Shown: piece by piece, positions 1 to 10,368 of the stretch
Layout: every line of letters begins with the position of its first letter
Position numbering within the stretch: position 1 is the stretch's first letter
Assembly: GCA_003228875.1 (NCBI GenBank)
Contig: QIGK01000105.1
Span: forward strand, 1 to 35,674
Length of the DNA: 35,674 nucleotides
Origin: Rhodobacterales bacterium
Lineage (GTDB): Bacteria > Pseudomonadota > Alphaproteobacteria > Rhodobacterales > Rhodobacteraceae
Reading direction: 5' to 3'
Notes under the pieces: generated by a model
The model's input: the letters and a program-made list of their open reading frames with translations, nothing else
The model's database searches: none
Told to the model about the DNA's origin: nothing
Position numbers and translations under genes: made by a program

Positions 1-581
<581 letters not shown>

Positions 582-1007
582 ATGGATTTAGCAATCAAAA
601 TCGCGGTTTTTGCCATTATCGCACAGGTTTTCCTGACATTACTGACTTTTATGCGCATGGGCCAAGCGCGGATGGCTTCTTTGGCCACGGGTAAACTGCA
701 CATGCGCGATATCGCGCTTAGCAATGACGCTTGGGGGGATGAGATCAAAAAGCTTACCAACAACCTGCAAAATCAGTTTGAGACGCCAATCTTGCTTTAT
801 GCTGGCGTTGTTTTGGTGGCGGCGCTGTCGATCAGTAATTGGATCATTGCCGGTACTGCGGTGGCTTATGTTGGGCTACGGATTTTGCATCATATTATAC
901 ACACCGGCAAAAACCATGTTCCGTCTCGGTATAAGGTTTTTGGTCTGGGTTTGTTGGCTTTAGCAGTGATGTGGATAACGATACTTGTTGAAGTTATCCG
1001 GCTTTGA
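582..1007 (+). CDS. MAPEG family membrane protein
   Basis: This is a 141-aa integral membrane protein of the MAPEG (eicosanoid and glutathione metabolism) family, the usual length for bacterial members. About four hydrophobic segments are visible: residues about 3-24, about 68-82, about 84-100 and about 120-140. The cytoplasmic stretch with NNLQNQFETPILLYA matches the conserved family pattern (N-x-x-E-x-P), which contributes to glutathione or substrate binding in characterised members. The ATG starts immediately after the guaB stop with no spacer, so it is probably translated from the guaB message. Family membership is clear; no specific substrate can be inferred, and bacterial members of this type are mostly uncharacterised. 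Confidence 0.85.
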   Translation: MDLAIKIAVFAIIAQVFLTLLTFMRMGQARMASLATGKLHMRDIALSNDAWGDEIKKLTNNLQNQFETPILLYAGVVLVAALSISNWIIAGTAVAYVGLRILHHIIHTGKNHVPSRYKVFGLGLLALAVMWITILVEVIRL

Positions 1008-1045
1008 CCTTGCGTTTAAGCTGATCCTTCGACAAGACCTGCGCT

Positions 1046-2227
1046 ATGACCCCTTCGGCCCGCCTTTCTGCATCCATTAAGTTGCTTGACAAAATTCTTG
1101 CGGGCGAACCTGCCGAACGCAGCTTAACCCGTTGGGCCCGCGCCAGCCGTTACGCTGGGTCAAAAGACCGGGCCGCAATTCGCGACATTGTTTTTGATTG
1201 TTTGCGCAACAAACGTTCTTTTTCGCATCTTGGTGGCGGTATGAATGGCCGTGCCATTGTTGTGGCGCATCAGTTTCAAGCAAAGTCAAATTTGAACGCG
1301 ATTTTTACCGGAGAAGGATTTGCGCCAGCGGTTTTAACCCACGCTGAACTTGAAGCACTGGAAAATCCCCCGCCTGCGCCAGATCCAGTCAGACTGGATT
1401 TTCCGGATTTTCTTGAGACCGAACTTAATGCGTCACTTGGCGAAGAATTTGACAATATTTTATCTGCGATGCAAGCAAGGGCGCCGGTGGATTTACGGGT
1501 AAATACCTTAAAAACAACCTTGGCTGAGGCGCAAAACCTGTTGGCCAGAGACCTGATTTTTACGGATATTTTGCCTGAATTATCCAACGCTTTGCGCATC
1601 ACCCAAAACCCGCGCAAATTGAACGGCTCATTGGCCTATCGTTACGGGTTTGTGGAGCTTCAAGACCTATCGAGCCAAACCATTGCCAGCTTTACTGGCG
1701 TTAAGCCGGGGATGCGGGTTCTGGATTATTGTGCTGGCGGAGGCGGAAAAACCTTGGCCTTGGCTGCGCTTATGGAACAAAAAGGCACGTTGCTTGCCCA
1801 TGATGTCAATCCTGCGCGTATGAAAGACCTGCCGGAACGCGCCCGCCGTGCTGGCGCAACCATACAGGTTTTGCCGCCCAATCAAGTTGCTTTGACCCAG
1901 AAATGTGATCTTGTTCTTGTTGATGCGCCGTGTTCGGGCAGCGGCGCGTGGCGACGCAACCCGGATTCAAAATGGCGACTTAGCGGTCAAGCCTTGGAAA
2001 AGCTAACCCTGCTTCAAGACGAAATTCTTGGACTAGCCAAAAACTTTGTTAAGCCGGGCGGTAAGTTGGCTTATGCTACTTGCTCATTGTTTGAGCTGGA
2101 GAATGACCAAAGGGTAGAACATTTTTTGCAAGAAAACGCCGACTGGACCCAAGAGAAACAAATTCATTTGACGCCTTCAACTGGCGGCGACGGTTTTTTT
2201 GGCTCAATTCTGATTAAACTACCTTAA
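1046..2227 (+). CDS. rsmB: RsmB/Sun-family RNA (cytosine-5)-methyltransferase
   Basis: This is a 393-aa class I SAM-dependent RNA m5C methyltransferase, probably acting on 16S rRNA (RsmB methylates C967 in E. coli). Residues 1 to about 80 resemble the NusB-like RNA-binding domain found in Sun/RsmB proteins. The C-terminal catalytic domain has SAM motif I CAGGGGKT (229-236), motif IV DAPCSGSGAWRRNPD (Cys296) and motif VI ATCSLF (Cys346). These are the two conserved cysteines of m5C enzymes. The protein is slightly shorter than E. coli RsmB (429 aa), as is common in Alphaproteobacteria. The guaB-MAPEG-rsmB order is one I associate with Rhodobacterales. The exact rRNA target is inferred, not shown. 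Confidence 0.88.
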   Translation: MTPSARLSASIKLLDKILAGEPAERSLTRWARASRYAGSKDRAAIRDIVFDCLRNKRSFSHLGGGMNGRAIVVAHQFQAKSNLNAIFTGEGFAPAVLTHAELEALENPPPAPDPVRLDFPDFLETELNASLGEEFDNILSAMQARAPVDLRVNTLKTTLAEAQNLLARDLIFTDILPELSNALRITQNPRKLNGSLAYRYGFVELQDLSSQTIASFTGVKPGMRVLDYCAGGGGKTLALAALMEQKGTLLAHDVNPARMKDLPERARRAGATIQVLPPNQVALTQKCDLVLVDAPCSGSGAWRRNPDSKWRLSGQALEKLTLLQDEILGLAKNFVKPGGKLAYATCSLFELENDQRVEHFLQENADWTQEKQIHLTPSTGGDGFFGSILIKLP

Positions 2228-2315
2228 ATAGAATTTTAGAATAAATATCATTAATAAGTTGTAAGTAATTTATTGTCATCTTATCCTTTTTCCATACTAC
2301 GGGTAAGGGCGATAC

Positions 2316-4064
2316 GTGCAGGAAATAATTAAACATTCTGGCTTCAAGGTTTACCAGCAATTTTTGCTTGCTGTAACTATAGCATTTGCCATTGGTTTCA
2401 TTGCTTTTATGGTGCCGCATCCTGATCGGTTATGGGCGATGCCGTGGTGGCTTGGCATTACGGCTTTTGTTGTTGTTTGTTCGATTATTCTTTTGAAACG
2501 TCAAAATCATAGCCAGGAAACACCTCAACAGGTGATGGAACCGCTCAAACCGCTAGATCGGCGGGTTGAAACTATTTATTCGGATAATCTGCTGGAAAAC
2601 CTGCCGGTGGCTTTGATCCGGTTAAGCAATTCCGGCGCTATTGAATTCGCCAACTTAACGGCCCGACAATTATTGGGGCGCGAACAGCTTTCGGGCATCT
2701 GTTTCGCTGAATTGGTTGAGGGTCTGGGCCGGTCCATGCGTGAAAGGTTGCAGCAGGTAGCCACTGGCAATACCGGACGCACTGCGGAAATGGGTCGCTG
2801 CATGGTTAATGGTAACGAGGTATTTTTGCAGGTCTCCCTGATGAAGGTATCTTATGTCGAGGGTGATTGCTGCATGGCAATTCTCAATGACAAAACCGAA
2901 CTAAAAATGCTTGAGGCCCAGTTTGTTCAAAGCCAGAAAATGGAAGCGGTCGGCCAGCTTGCTGGTGGGGTTGCCCATGATTTCAACAATCTGCTAACCG
3001 CGATTAACGGCCATTCCGAATTGCTGTTGCTGCGGCATAAATCCGGTGACCCTGACTATGGTGACCTCATCCAAATCCGTCAAAATACCATCCGCGCGGC
3101 GGCACTGGTGCGGCAATTGCTGGCGTTTTCGCGAAAGCAGACCTTGCGGCCAAAAGTTGTAAGCCTTGTTGACACACTTAAAGAGCTAACCAAGTTGTTA
3201 AATAGGCTTTTGGGCGAAAAAGTGACGCTTATCATTGAAGAAAACTCGGACCTTTCGCCGGTTCGCGTCGATGTTCAGCAATTTGAACAAGTGATTATGA
3301 ATTTGGTCGTAAATGCTCGCGATGCTATGCCTTTTGGCGGCAAGGTGCATATCAGCACTATTAATCTTGAGCTGGAAAAAGAATTGACACGAGACAGGGC
3401 AACAGTGCCTGCTGGGCATTATGTTGTTGTCAAAGTTCGCGACGAAGGCTGTGGCATACCGCCAGAAATCATGCCTAAAATTTTTGAACCTTTCTATACT
3501 ACAAAACGTGTGGGTGAGGGCACCGGTCTTGGGCTTTCAACGGTTTATGGCATTGTCAAACAAACCGGCGGGTTTGTTTTTGTGCAAAGCAAGCCTGATT
3601 GTGGCTCTGAATTTGAAATTTATTTGCCGTGCCAAAAGACGGAAATGCCAATAAGCCAAACCATTACGAAACCAGAAAAAGGTATTAAGGAGGCCAAAAA
3701 GGGCCATATACTTTTGGTCGAAGACGAAACCTCGGTCCGCTCATTTGCGGCGCGCGCCCTTAAATTAAAAGGATATTCCGTAACCGAAGCCTGTAGCGGC
3801 GAAGAAGCGCTGGAAATCTTAAGCCAGAGCAAGACGCAGTTTGATCTGTTTATCTCGGATGTGATTATGCCGGGTATTAACGGGCCCGGCTGGGTGCGCC
3901 AAGCGCTTAAAACCCACCCAGACACCAAAATTGTGTTTGTCTCGGGCTATTCTGAGGACGCATTTCAGGATGACCGAAAAGACATTAGCGAAGCAAGTTT
4001 TCTGCCAAAACCGTTTTCTTTGGTTTCGCTGACCGGCATTGTCGCAGAGGTTATGGCGCAATAA
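2316..4064 (+). CDS. cckA: CckA-like hybrid sensor histidine kinase/response regulator
   Basis: This is a 582-aa membrane hybrid kinase. It has two N-terminal membrane segments (about 15-32 and about 44-60), one PAS-like domain (about 88-195), a HisKA domain with H-box [14 protein letters not shown] (His221), an HATPase domain with N-box [11 protein letters not shown] and G boxes DEGCGIPP and [13 protein letters not shown], and a C-terminal receiver with phospho-acceptor Asp515 (ISDVIMPG) and FLPKPFS. The H-box and receiver are very close to CckA, which signals through ChpT to CtrA in Alphaproteobacteria. I chose the GTG at 2316 because AAGGG lies 6 nt upstream and the first membrane segment would be lost with a later start. 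It is shorter than typical CckA (about 690-770 aa) and seems to hold one PAS domain rather than two. The symbol is inferred from the kinase core. Confidence 0.82.
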   Translation: MQEIIKHSGFKVYQQFLLAVTIAFAIGFIAFMVPHPDRLWAMPWWLGITAFVVVCSIILLKRQNHSQETPQQVMEPLKPLDRRVETIYSDNLLENLPVALIRLSNSGAIEFANLTARQLLGREQLSGICFAELVEGLGRSMRERLQQVATGNTGRTAEMGRCMVNGNEVFLQVSLMKVSYVEGDCCMAILNDKTELKMLEAQFVQSQKMEAVGQLAGGVAHDFNNLLTAINGHSELLLLRHKSGDPDYGDLIQIRQNTIRAAALVRQLLAFSRKQTLRPKVVSLVDTLKELTKLLNRLLGEKVTLIIEENSDLSPVRVDVQQFEQVIMNLVVNARDAMPFGGKVHISTINLELEKELTRDRATVPAGHYVVVKVRDEGCGIPPEIMPKIFEPFYTTKRVGEGTGLGLSTVYGIVKQTGGFVFVQSKPDCGSEFEIYLPCQKTEMPISQTITKPEKGIKEAKKGHILLVEDETSVRSFAARALKLKGYSVTEACSGEEALEILSQSKTQFDLFISDVIMPGINGPGWVRQALKTHPDTKIVFVSGYSEDAFQDDRKDISEASFLPKPFSLVSLTGIVAEVMAQ

Positions 4065-4070
4065 AGCAAC

Positions 4071-4664
4071 TTAATGCGCCGAATCGTGGATATCAAAGTC
4101 TTTAGCGAACCTAATTTCCAGTTCTTTGCGCAGCTCTGGCGACAGATCCGTTGCTTTTAGATTTGACTTGTTCGTTTGTTCAAATTCAAATTCATGCGAA
4201 AACCGTGTCGAAAGAAAGGCCGCAAACCCATCCAGATTCTCATACTTAAATAAATGATCAACCCCGCAAGCCGAAGTTTTGGTCATGACAAACTTGTTTT
4301 GTTGGCCGACTTTTGCAAAATCCGGTTGGTTTTCCATCAAATACGCCGCGACAAATTCGTTAAAGGTAAGCCCCGCAGTCGAATTTCGTTTTAATTTTAT
4401 TTTGGGATCAGAACGATACTTAAACCAGCTTTCCAGCCACGAAACCGGTTCACGAAACAGGGCGGTGGTTTCGATTGAGGCAAAATTATTTGCTGTAAGA
4501 AATGGCCGTAACCTAAGATTATAAATCGATAAATTTATATGCTTAAAACGTGGAAAGCCTTTGAAAGCAATGTCTGCAAAAGGCAGTAAGGCCTGTTCAA
4601 TGCTGGTAGAAGCCGCACGCGGCATCGCCAGAAAAGCAATATTTGCTTTTGTAGAGATCATCAT
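4071..4664 (-). CDS. sulfotransferase-like protein (PAPS-type P-loop)
   Basis: This 197-aa soluble protein resembles the short sulfotransferase-family proteins common in Roseobacter-type bacteria. Residues about 10-26 (FLAMPRAASTSIEQALL) form the 5'-phosphosulfate-binding loop. TTALFREPVSWLESWFKYR (about 67-85) matches the 3'-phosphate-binding strand with the conserved Arg and the WLxSW pattern. It would transfer sulfate from PAPS to an unknown acceptor. The start is the first of two adjacent ATGs, preceded by GGAGG at about 9 nt. The gene ends 6 bp from the cckA-like stop and is divergent from recA, so the 195-bp gap holds both promoters. The acceptor is unknown, and it is separate from the polysaccharide locus further along. 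Confidence 0.68.
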   Translation of the reverse strand: MMISTKANIAFLAMPRAASTSIEQALLPFADIAFKGFPRFKHINLSIYNLRLRPFLTANNFASIETTALFREPVSWLESWFKYRSDPKIKLKRNSTAGLTFNEFVAAYLMENQPDFAKVGQQNKFVMTKTSACGVDHLFKYENLDGFAAFLSTRFSHEFEFEQTNKSNLKATDLSPELRKELEIRFAKDFDIHDSAH

Positions 4665-4794
4665 TTTGGCTTGCCTCCGAGATAATTAAATTTTTCTTGG
4701 TTAGGTTTACTGTTCGTAAAGTATTTTGGTCAAATGTATATTTATAAATAATTTTAGTTGCATTGTTCTTGTTTTGGTCTCATGGTGCAAAATA

Positions 4795-4809
4795 GAACAA
4801 CAGGGGAAC
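4795..4809 (+). promoter_or_regulatory. LexA (SOS) operator upstream of recA
   Basis: The 15-mer reads GAAC, seven bases, GAAC, a perfect match to the alphaproteobacterial SOS box (GAAC-N7-GAAC, the complement arrangement of GTTC-N7-GTTC). It lies 51 nt before the recA start codon, where a repressor would block transcription. A degraded copy, GTTC-N7-GGTC, lies at 4765-4779. The match and position are seen directly; LexA control is inferred from knowledge of alphaproteobacterial SOS regulons. Confidence 0.8.
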
Positions 4810-4859
4810 AAACCCTTTAATTGCCCATATGGGCTTGGTATGTAATAAGAGGTGGAAAA

Positions 4860-5927
4860 ATGACAAAAACTTTATTGGACTTGGGTGATCGGCGCAAAAT
4901 GGACAAAGAAAAAGCATTAGAATCGGCTTTGGCGCAGATCGAACGCAGTTTTGGCAAAGGTTCTATCATGAAGATGGGCCAAAACAATCCGGCATCGGAT
5001 ATTGAGGCGGTTTCTACTGGCTCTATCGGTCTGGATATTGCTTTGGGCATTGGCGGTCTGCCGCGAGGCCGGATTATTGAAATTTACGGGCCGGAAAGCT
5101 CGGGGAAAACCACCTTAACGCTGCATGTTATTGCTGAAATGCAAAAAACGGGCGGTATTTGTGCTTTCGTTGATGCAGAACACGCGCTCGATCCGCAATA
5201 CGCCAAGAAATTGGGCGTTGATCTCGACGAATTATTGATCTCCCAGCCCGACACAGGTGAACAAGCCTTGGAGATCACCGAGACGCTGGTGCGTTCGGGT
5301 GCAGTATCGGTTGTTGTCATTGATTCGGTTGCCGCGCTCACACCAAAAGCCGAAATTGAAGGCGATATGGGTGACTATCAGATGGGTGCGCAAGCACGAT
5401 TGATGAGCCAAGCCATGCGCAAGCTAACATCTGCGATCAATCGTTCAAAATGTATGGTGATTTTCATTAACCAGATTCGCATGAAAATCGGCGTTATGTT
5501 TGGCTCTCCGGAGACCACGTCTGGTGGCAACGCTTTGAAATTCTATGCTTCGGTGCGGTTGGACATTCGTCGTATTGGTGCGCTGAAAGACAAAGACGAA
5601 ATTGTCGGCAATGCAACCCGCGTAAAGGTTGTGAAAAACAAGGTGGCGCCGCCGTTCAAGCAGGTTGAATTTGATATTATGTTTGGCGAAGGTATTTCCA
5701 AACTAGGTGAACTGATTGACATGGGGGTCAAGCTAGAGCTGGTCGGCAAAGCCGGTTCATGGTATTCCTACGGCGATGAAAGGATTGGGCAAGGGCGCGA
5801 AAACTCCAAAACCTTCCTTAAGGAACATCCTGAAATTGCTGATGAAATAGAAGATAAAATCCGCGCTGCCCATGGGTTGGATTTTGAAAAAAGCAAAGAT
5901 AGCACTGACGAGGTTCTCGACAACTAA
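4860..5927 (+). CDS. recA: recombinase RecA
   Basis: This is the 355-aa DNA recombinase that coats single-stranded DNA, catalyses strand exchange and stimulates LexA self-cleavage. Walker A is GPESSGKT (77-84). The MAW-like region ([25 protein letters not shown]), the L1/L2 loop regions ([11 protein letters not shown] and [21 protein letters not shown]) and the C-terminal basic domain are all present. An open frame exists 13 codons further upstream, but I chose the ATG at 4860 because AGAGGTGG sits just before it and the resulting N-terminus fits alphaproteobacterial RecA. A LexA operator lies upstream and a hairpin with T-run lies downstream, so the gene looks monocistronic and SOS-regulated. 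Confidence 0.97.
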   Translation: MTKTLLDLGDRRKMDKEKALESALAQIERSFGKGSIMKMGQNNPASDIEAVSTGSIGLDIALGIGGLPRGRIIEIYGPESSGKTTLTLHVIAEMQKTGGICAFVDAEHALDPQYAKKLGVDLDELLISQPDTGEQALEITETLVRSGAVSVVVIDSVAALTPKAEIEGDMGDYQMGAQARLMSQAMRKLTSAINRSKCMVIFINQIRMKIGVMFGSPETTSGGNALKFYASVRLDIRRIGALKDKDEIVGNATRVKVVKNKVAPPFKQVEFDIMFGEGISKLGELIDMGVKLELVGKAGSWYSYGDERIGQGRENSKTFLKEHPEIADEIEDKIRAAHGLDFEKSKDSTDEVLDN

Positions 5928-5945
5928 GGGCAACATCAAAAAATC

Positions 5946-5977
5946 AAATGATCATCCAATTTTGGGTGATCATTTTT
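5946..5977 (+). terminator. intrinsic terminator after recA
   Basis: AAATGATCATCC, then a short loop AATTTT, then GGGTGATCATTT form a 12-bp stem with one G-T wobble, followed directly by a T-run. It begins 18 nt after the recA stop and lies before alaS, so it separates the two transcripts. Confidence 0.85.
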
Positions 5978-6047
5978 GCGAGGCCCATGTGGACAGTGGG
6001 GAATTCCCGCGATAATAATCTCAAAATACAGATTTTGAGGATACGCC

Positions 6048-8705
6048 ATGCCCAGCTTGAATGACATCCGTAGCACCTTTCTGAATGCATTCGGAAATAG
6101 CGGCCATGCCGTGGTTGACAGCTCGCCTTTGGTGCCGCGAAACGATCCGACATTAATGTTTACCAATGCTGGCATGGTCCAATTCAAAAACGTATTTACT
6201 GGGCTCGAAACGCGAGACTACAAGCGCGCAACCACCAGCCAGAAATGCGTCAGGGCCGGTGGTAAACATAATGACCTTGATAATGTTGGCTATACGGCCC
6301 GGCATTTGACCTTTTTCGAAATGCTCGGCAATTTTTCTTTTGGCGATTATTTCAAAGAAGAAGCCATTGCATTTGCGTGGGATTTATTAACCAAAGAAAT
6401 GGGGCTGACCAAAGAAAATTTGCTGGTCACCGTTTATCACACCGATGACGAAGCCGCTTCAATCTGGAAAAAATACGCGGGTTTAAATGATGATCGCATC
6501 ATCCGCATTCCGACCGACGATAATTTTTGGTCCATGGGCGCAACTGGCCCATGTGGCCCTTGCACCGAAATTTTTTATGATCATGGCGACAGCATTGCAG
6601 GTGGCCCGCCCGGTTCAGCCGATGAAGACGGGGACCGGTTTATCGAAATCTGGAATCTGGTTTTCATGCAATATGACCAGCAGGAAAACGGTGACCGACT
6701 GGATCTGCCAAGTCCATCAATCGATACCGGAATGGGGTTAGAGCGCATTGGTTCCTTGCTTCAAGGGTCAAATGATGTGTTCAAAACCGACCTGATGCGC
6801 GACCTGATTGAGGCTTCGGCCCATGCCACAGGCACAGATCCAGACGGTAAAAGCAATGTTCATCATCGGGTTATTGCTGATCACCTGCGGTCGACCTCTT
6901 TCTTGATTGCTGAAGGGGTTTTGCCATCCAACATGGGGCGTGGCTATGTTTTGCGGCGCATCATGCGTCGTGCCATGCGCCATGCCCATTTATTAGGGGC
7001 AAAAGACCCGATCATGCATCAGCTTGTGCCGGCACTTGTGGCGCAAATGGGTCAGGCATTTCCCGAACTAACCCGCGAACAAGCAACCATTGAAGAAACG
7101 CTTTTATTGGAAGAAAATCGTTTTAAAACAACGCTTGATCGCGGTTTGAAGCTGTTAGACGCAGAATTGGAAGGCATGGATGAAGGCGCAAATCTGGATG
7201 GTGAAACCGCCTTTAAGCTTTATGATACCTTTGGTTTTCCGCTCGATCTGACCCAAGACGCTTTGCGCGAAAAAGGCCGCGGTGTTGATACCGCTGGCTT
7301 TGATGCAGCCATGGCGGCACAAAAAGCCAAAGCGCGTGCCGCTTGGTCCGGTTCTGGCGAGGCAGCGGATGATACGGTCTGGTTTGATGTCGCAGAAAAA
7401 CACGGCGCTACGGAGTTTCTGGGGTATGAAAGTGCCGATTCTGAAGGGCAGGTTTTGGCCATTGTCAAAGACGGCGCTTTGGTCAAAACCGCAACAGCAG
7501 GTGACATTGTGGATATCGTGGTTAACCAAACCCCGTTTTACGGGGAATCTGGTGGGCAGGTGGGGGATTTAGGTGTTATTTTGGCGGATGGCCTGCGGAT
7601 TGAAATTTCAGATGTAAAACGCAAGCAAGGGGTTTTTGCCCATGTCGCCAAAGTGCTTGAGGGCAGTATTTCCATTGGTTTGGCCGTTGAAATGAAGGTT
7701 GACCCAAGCAATCGGGCTGCGATCCGCGCCAACCATTCTGCCACCCATCTTTTGAACGAAGCCTTGCGAAACACGCTTGGCAATCATGTGTCACAACGCG
7801 GTTCGCTTAATGCCGCCAACCGCTTGCGGTTCGATTTCAGCCATCAAAAAGCCGTAACAAAAGATGAACTGGCCATAATCGAAACCGAAGTTAACGTCAT
7901 GATCCGCCAGAACAGCACCGTTGAAACCCGAATTATGACGCCGGATCAGGCCCGCGATATGGGCGCACAGGCATTGTTTGGTGAAAAATACGGTGATGAA
8001 GTCCGCGTGGTTTCTATGGGTATTCAACAAGACAGCGGCAAAGGCATTGACAAAAATACTTATTCGCTGGAGCTGTGTGGCGGCACACATGTAGCGCGGC
8101 TTGGTGATATTGGCACGTTTAAACTGGTATCAGAGGGCGCATCGGCCAGCGGCATTCGCCGTATCGAAGCGCTGACCGGAACAGGTGCGCTGGCCTATAT
8201 CGCGCGAAACGAAGATGCACTGAATGCAGCGGCAAGCGCCATGAAATCAACGCCTGAACAATTGGCTGATCGGGTCAAAGCTTTGCTGGATGAGCGAAAG
8301 ACGCTGCAAAACGATCTCGATAATTTCCGCAGGCAAATTGCCATGGCGGGCAGCGGCGATGTTCAGATCAGCATCAAAAACGTGGCTGGATTTCCGTTTC
8401 TGGCGCAAAATCTGACAGGCGTCTCGGGCAAAGACCTGCGCGGTCTGATCGACGAGCACAAGGCGCGAATGCAATCCGGTATTGTGGTGTTGATCGCTGA
8501 TACTGGTGGCAAAGCCGCAGTTGCGGTCGGGGTTACCGATGATTTGATTGGCAAAATTTCGGCGGTTGATATCGTGCGTGTCGCGGCTGAGAAACTTGGT
8601 GGCAAAGGCGGCGGTGGTCGCCCCGATATGGCACAGGCGGGTGGCGCCAGTGTAGAAAATGCGCCAGCAGCAATCGCTGCCATTGAAACCTTTCTGGAGA
8701 AATAA
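6048..8705 (+). CDS. alaS: alanyl-tRNA synthetase
   Basis: This 885-aa class II synthetase charges tRNA-Ala and edits mischarged Ser/Gly-tRNA. The N-terminal catalytic core carries [19 protein letters not shown] (motif 1 region), the ATP-binding motif 2 region around [12 protein letters not shown] and the motif 3 region near [11 protein letters not shown]. The editing domain shows the zinc-binding HSATH (563-567) and CGGTH (677-681). The C-terminal C-Ala domain ends in a glycine-rich segment [16 protein letters not shown], which is typical. Length is normal for the family. It is preceded by the recA terminator. I see no T-box or other leader RNA in the 70 bases between terminator and start. 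The small DUF1330 gene follows after 1 nt. Confidence 0.97.
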   Translation: MPSLNDIRSTFLNAFGNSGHAVVDSSPLVPRNDPTLMFTNAGMVQFKNVFTGLETRDYKRATTSQKCVRAGGKHNDLDNVGYTARHLTFFEMLGNFSFGDYFKEEAIAFAWDLLTKEMGLTKENLLVTVYHTDDEAASIWKKYAGLNDDRIIRIPTDDNFWSMGATGPCGPCTEIFYDHGDSIAGGPPGSADEDGDRFIEIWNLVFMQYDQQENGDRLDLPSPSIDTGMGLERIGSLLQGSNDVFKTDLMRDLIEASAHATGTDPDGKSNVHHRVIADHLRSTSFLIAEGVLPSNMGRGYVLRRIMRRAMRHAHLLGAKDPIMHQLVPALVAQMGQAFPELTREQATIEETLLLEENRFKTTLDRGLKLLDAELEGMDEGANLDGETAFKLYDTFGFPLDLTQDALREKGRGVDTAGFDAAMAAQKAKARAAWSGSGEAADDTVWFDVAEKHGATEFLGYESADSEGQVLAIVKDGALVKTATAGDIVDIVVNQTPFYGESGGQVGDLGVILADGLRIEISDVKRKQGVFAHVAKVLEGSISIGLAVEMKVDPSNRAAIRANHSATHLLNEALRNTLGNHVSQRGSLNAANRLRFDFSHQKAVTKDELAIIETEVNVMIRQNSTVETRIMTPDQARDMGAQALFGEKYGDEVRVVSMGIQQDSGKGIDKNTYSLELCGGTHVARLGDIGTFKLVSEGASASGIRRIEALTGTGALAYIARNEDALNAAASAMKSTPEQLADRVKALLDERKTLQNDLDNFRRQIAMAGSGDVQISIKNVAGFPFLAQNLTGVSGKDLRGLIDEHKARMQSGIVVLIADTGGKAAVAVGVTDDLIGKISAVDIVRVAAEKLGGKGGGGRPDMAQAGGASVENAPAAIAAIETFLEK

Positions 8706-8706
8706 A

Positions 8707-8991
8707 ATGACAGTTTATGCAATTGTTCATGTGGACGTAACAGATGCCGAAGCTTATGCAAAATATGCGGCTATCGCTGGCCCAGCGGTCGCCAAATATA
8801 GCGGCGAGTTTTTGGCGCGTGGCGGTGAATGTATTCAAATGGAAGGTGAAGGCCGGGCGCGCAATGTTATTATCCGGTTCGAAAATATGGAAATTGCCAA
8901 AGCATTTTATCATTCTAACGAATATCAAGAGGCGCTTTCTTTTGGCATTCCCGCCGCCAAACGCGAATATACTTTTGTTGAAGGCGTTTAA
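8707..8991 (+). CDS. DUF1330 family protein
   Basis: This is a 94-aa protein matching the small DUF1330 (dimeric alpha-beta barrel) family. It begins MTVYAIVHVDVTDAEAYAKY and has a central GGEFLARGG-like turn (here GEFLARGGE), then an IIRFENMEIAKAFYHSNEYQEAL segment, the usual family landmarks. The frame is open 16 codons upstream inside alaS, but the ATG at 8707 starts 1 nt after the alaS stop, fits the family N-terminus and is preceded by GGAG. It is translationally linked to alaS. Function is unknown in the family; members are often found next to unrelated housekeeping genes. It ends with a palindromic element shared with the convergent icd. Confidence 0.85.
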   Translation: MTVYAIVHVDVTDAEAYAKYAAIAGPAVAKYSGEFLARGGECIQMEGEGRARNVIIRFENMEIAKAFYHSNEYQEALSFGIPAAKREYTFVEGV

Positions 8992-9031
8992 GGCGCCAAT
9001 TTCCATATTGCCAGAAATATCCGCAGGGGAA

Positions 9032-9073
9032 TTATAGCGGCGCAAAGCCGCTATAAGGGGGCGGCAGCCCCTA
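9032..9073. repeat. double palindromic element between convergent genes
   Basis: A perfect 10-bp inverted repeat, TTATAGCGGC / GCCGCTATAA with a GCAAA loop (9032-9056), is followed at once by a second, smaller hairpin AGGGG / CCCCT (9056-9072). It lies between the DUF1330 stop and the icd stop on the opposite strand. There is no T-run on either side, so it is not a classical intrinsic terminator. It could still end both transcripts, or be a copy of a dispersed intergenic palindrome. Its genome copy number cannot be seen from this window. Confidence 0.6.
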
Positions 9074-10285
9074 TCCTGTAAGCGCCGCGTTTAGATTTTG
9101 GTCAATTTTCCCCAAGAAACCCTCAGTGGTTAGCCATTTTTGATCCGGCCCAACCAATAGCGCTAAGTCTTTGGTCATATGGCCACTTTCCACAGTTGCC
9201 ACCACAACTTTTTCCAAAGTGTCAGAAAATTCCAGAAGTTTAGCATTATCGTCCAGTTTGGCGCGATGTTTTAACCCGCCGGTCCAAGCGTAAATTGACG
9301 CGATCGAATTGGTCGATGTGGCCTCGCCTTTCTGGTGCTGACGATAATGGCGTGTCACTGTGCCATGCGCTGCCTCGGACTCAACAGTTTTTCCATCTGG
9401 CGTCATCAACATACTGGTCATCAGCCCCAAAGAACCAAAGCCTTGCGCCACCGTATCGGACTGCACGTCGCCGTCATAATTCTTACAGGCCCACACAAAC
9501 TTGCCCGACCATTTCATCGCTGCGGCAACCATATCGTCAATCAGGCGATGTTCGTAAGAAATGCCAGCTTTGGTAAATTCTGCTTCGAATTCAGCTTCGA
9601 AAATCTCTTGGAACAGGTCTTTGAAACGCCCGTCATAGGCTTTGAGAATGGTATTTTTGGTGGAAAGATATACCGGCCAACCTAGATTTAACCCGTAATT
9701 CAGCGATGCACGAGCAAAATCGCGGATGCTGTCATCGCGGTTATACATGCCCATCGCAACACCTGCCGAGGGCGCATCGTATAGCTCATGTTCGATCACC
9801 GCACCATCTTCGCCAACAAATTTCATTGTCAATTTGCCCGGGCCGGGAAAGCGAAAATCGGTGGCTTTGTATTGGTCGCCAAACGCATGGCGGCCGATGA
9901 CAATCGGGTCTGTCCAGCCCGGCACAAGGCGCGGCACGTTTTTGCAGATGATCGGCGCGCGAAAAATTGTGCCGCCCAGAATGTTACGAATGGTGCCGTT
10001 TGGTGAGCGCCACATTTTTTTCAGCCCGAATTCTTCAACCCGTGCTTCGTCCGGTGTGATGGTTGCACATTTTACGCCAACGCCAATTTTTTTGATTGCC
10101 TCAGCGGCGTCAATGGTAATTTGATCGTCGGTTTCGTCGCGGACTTCCATGCCAAGATCATAATATTTCAGATCAATATCAAGGTAAGGCAGGATCAGTT
10201 TATCTTTGATAAATTGCCAGATGATGCGGGTCATTTCATCGCCGTCTAGCTCTACAACCGGATTTTTTACTTTGATTTTGGTCAT
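9071..10285 (-). CDS. icd: NADP-dependent isocitrate dehydrogenase
   Basis: This 404-aa TCA-cycle enzyme oxidatively decarboxylates isocitrate to 2-oxoglutarate, producing NADPH. It belongs to the homodimeric eukaryotic-like subfamily: it starts with [19 protein letters not shown], has [17 protein letters not shown] (substrate-binding Ser/Asn/Arg region) and [13 protein letters not shown], and carries the signature [19 protein letters not shown] with metal-binding aspartates. [11 protein letters not shown] near the C-terminus matches the NADP-binding part. The length is normal for this subfamily (about 405 aa). It is convergent with alaS-DUF1330 and lies 83 bp downstream of a small gene on the same strand. 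Confidence 0.96.
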   Translation of the reverse strand: MTKIKVKNPVVELDGDEMTRIIWQFIKDKLILPYLDIDLKYYDLGMEVRDETDDQITIDAAEAIKKIGVGVKCATITPDEARVEEFGLKKMWRSPNGTIRNILGGTIFRAPIICKNVPRLVPGWTDPIVIGRHAFGDQYKATDFRFPGPGKLTMKFVGEDGAVIEHELYDAPSAGVAMGMYNRDDSIRDFARASLNYGLNLGWPVYLSTKNTILKAYDGRFKDLFQEIFEAEFEAEFTKAGISYEHRLIDDMVAAAMKWSGKFVWACKNYDGDVQSDTVAQGFGSLGLMTSMLMTPDGKTVESEAAHGTVTRHYRQHQKGEATSTNSIASIYAWTGGLKHRAKLDDNAKLLEFSDTLEKVVVATVESGHMTKDLALLVGPDQKWLTTEGFLGKIDQNLNAALTG

Positions 10286-10368
10286 GTCAATTCCTTGGAT
10301 TCAAGATGGTTGATGTTGTCTAGATCAAATCGCCATGAAAGAAAAGATGTGTATGCAGTCGTATACAG

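Noticed and set aside
5978-6047. T-box or riboswitch before alaS
   Set aside because: Only 70 bases lie between the recA terminator and the alaS start. No T-box core, specifier loop or antiterminator pair is visible, and T-boxes are not expected in Alphaproteobacteria.
8533-9045. Minus-strand open frame of 170 codons over the alaS end and the DUF1330 gene
   Set aside because: It lies antisense to two conserved genes and its product resembles no known family.
10350-10367. TGTAT...ATACA inverted repeat upstream of icd as a regulator operator
   Set aside because: The arms are only 5 bp, and the site also overlaps a GTAT direct repeat. It is too weak to call without genome-wide support.
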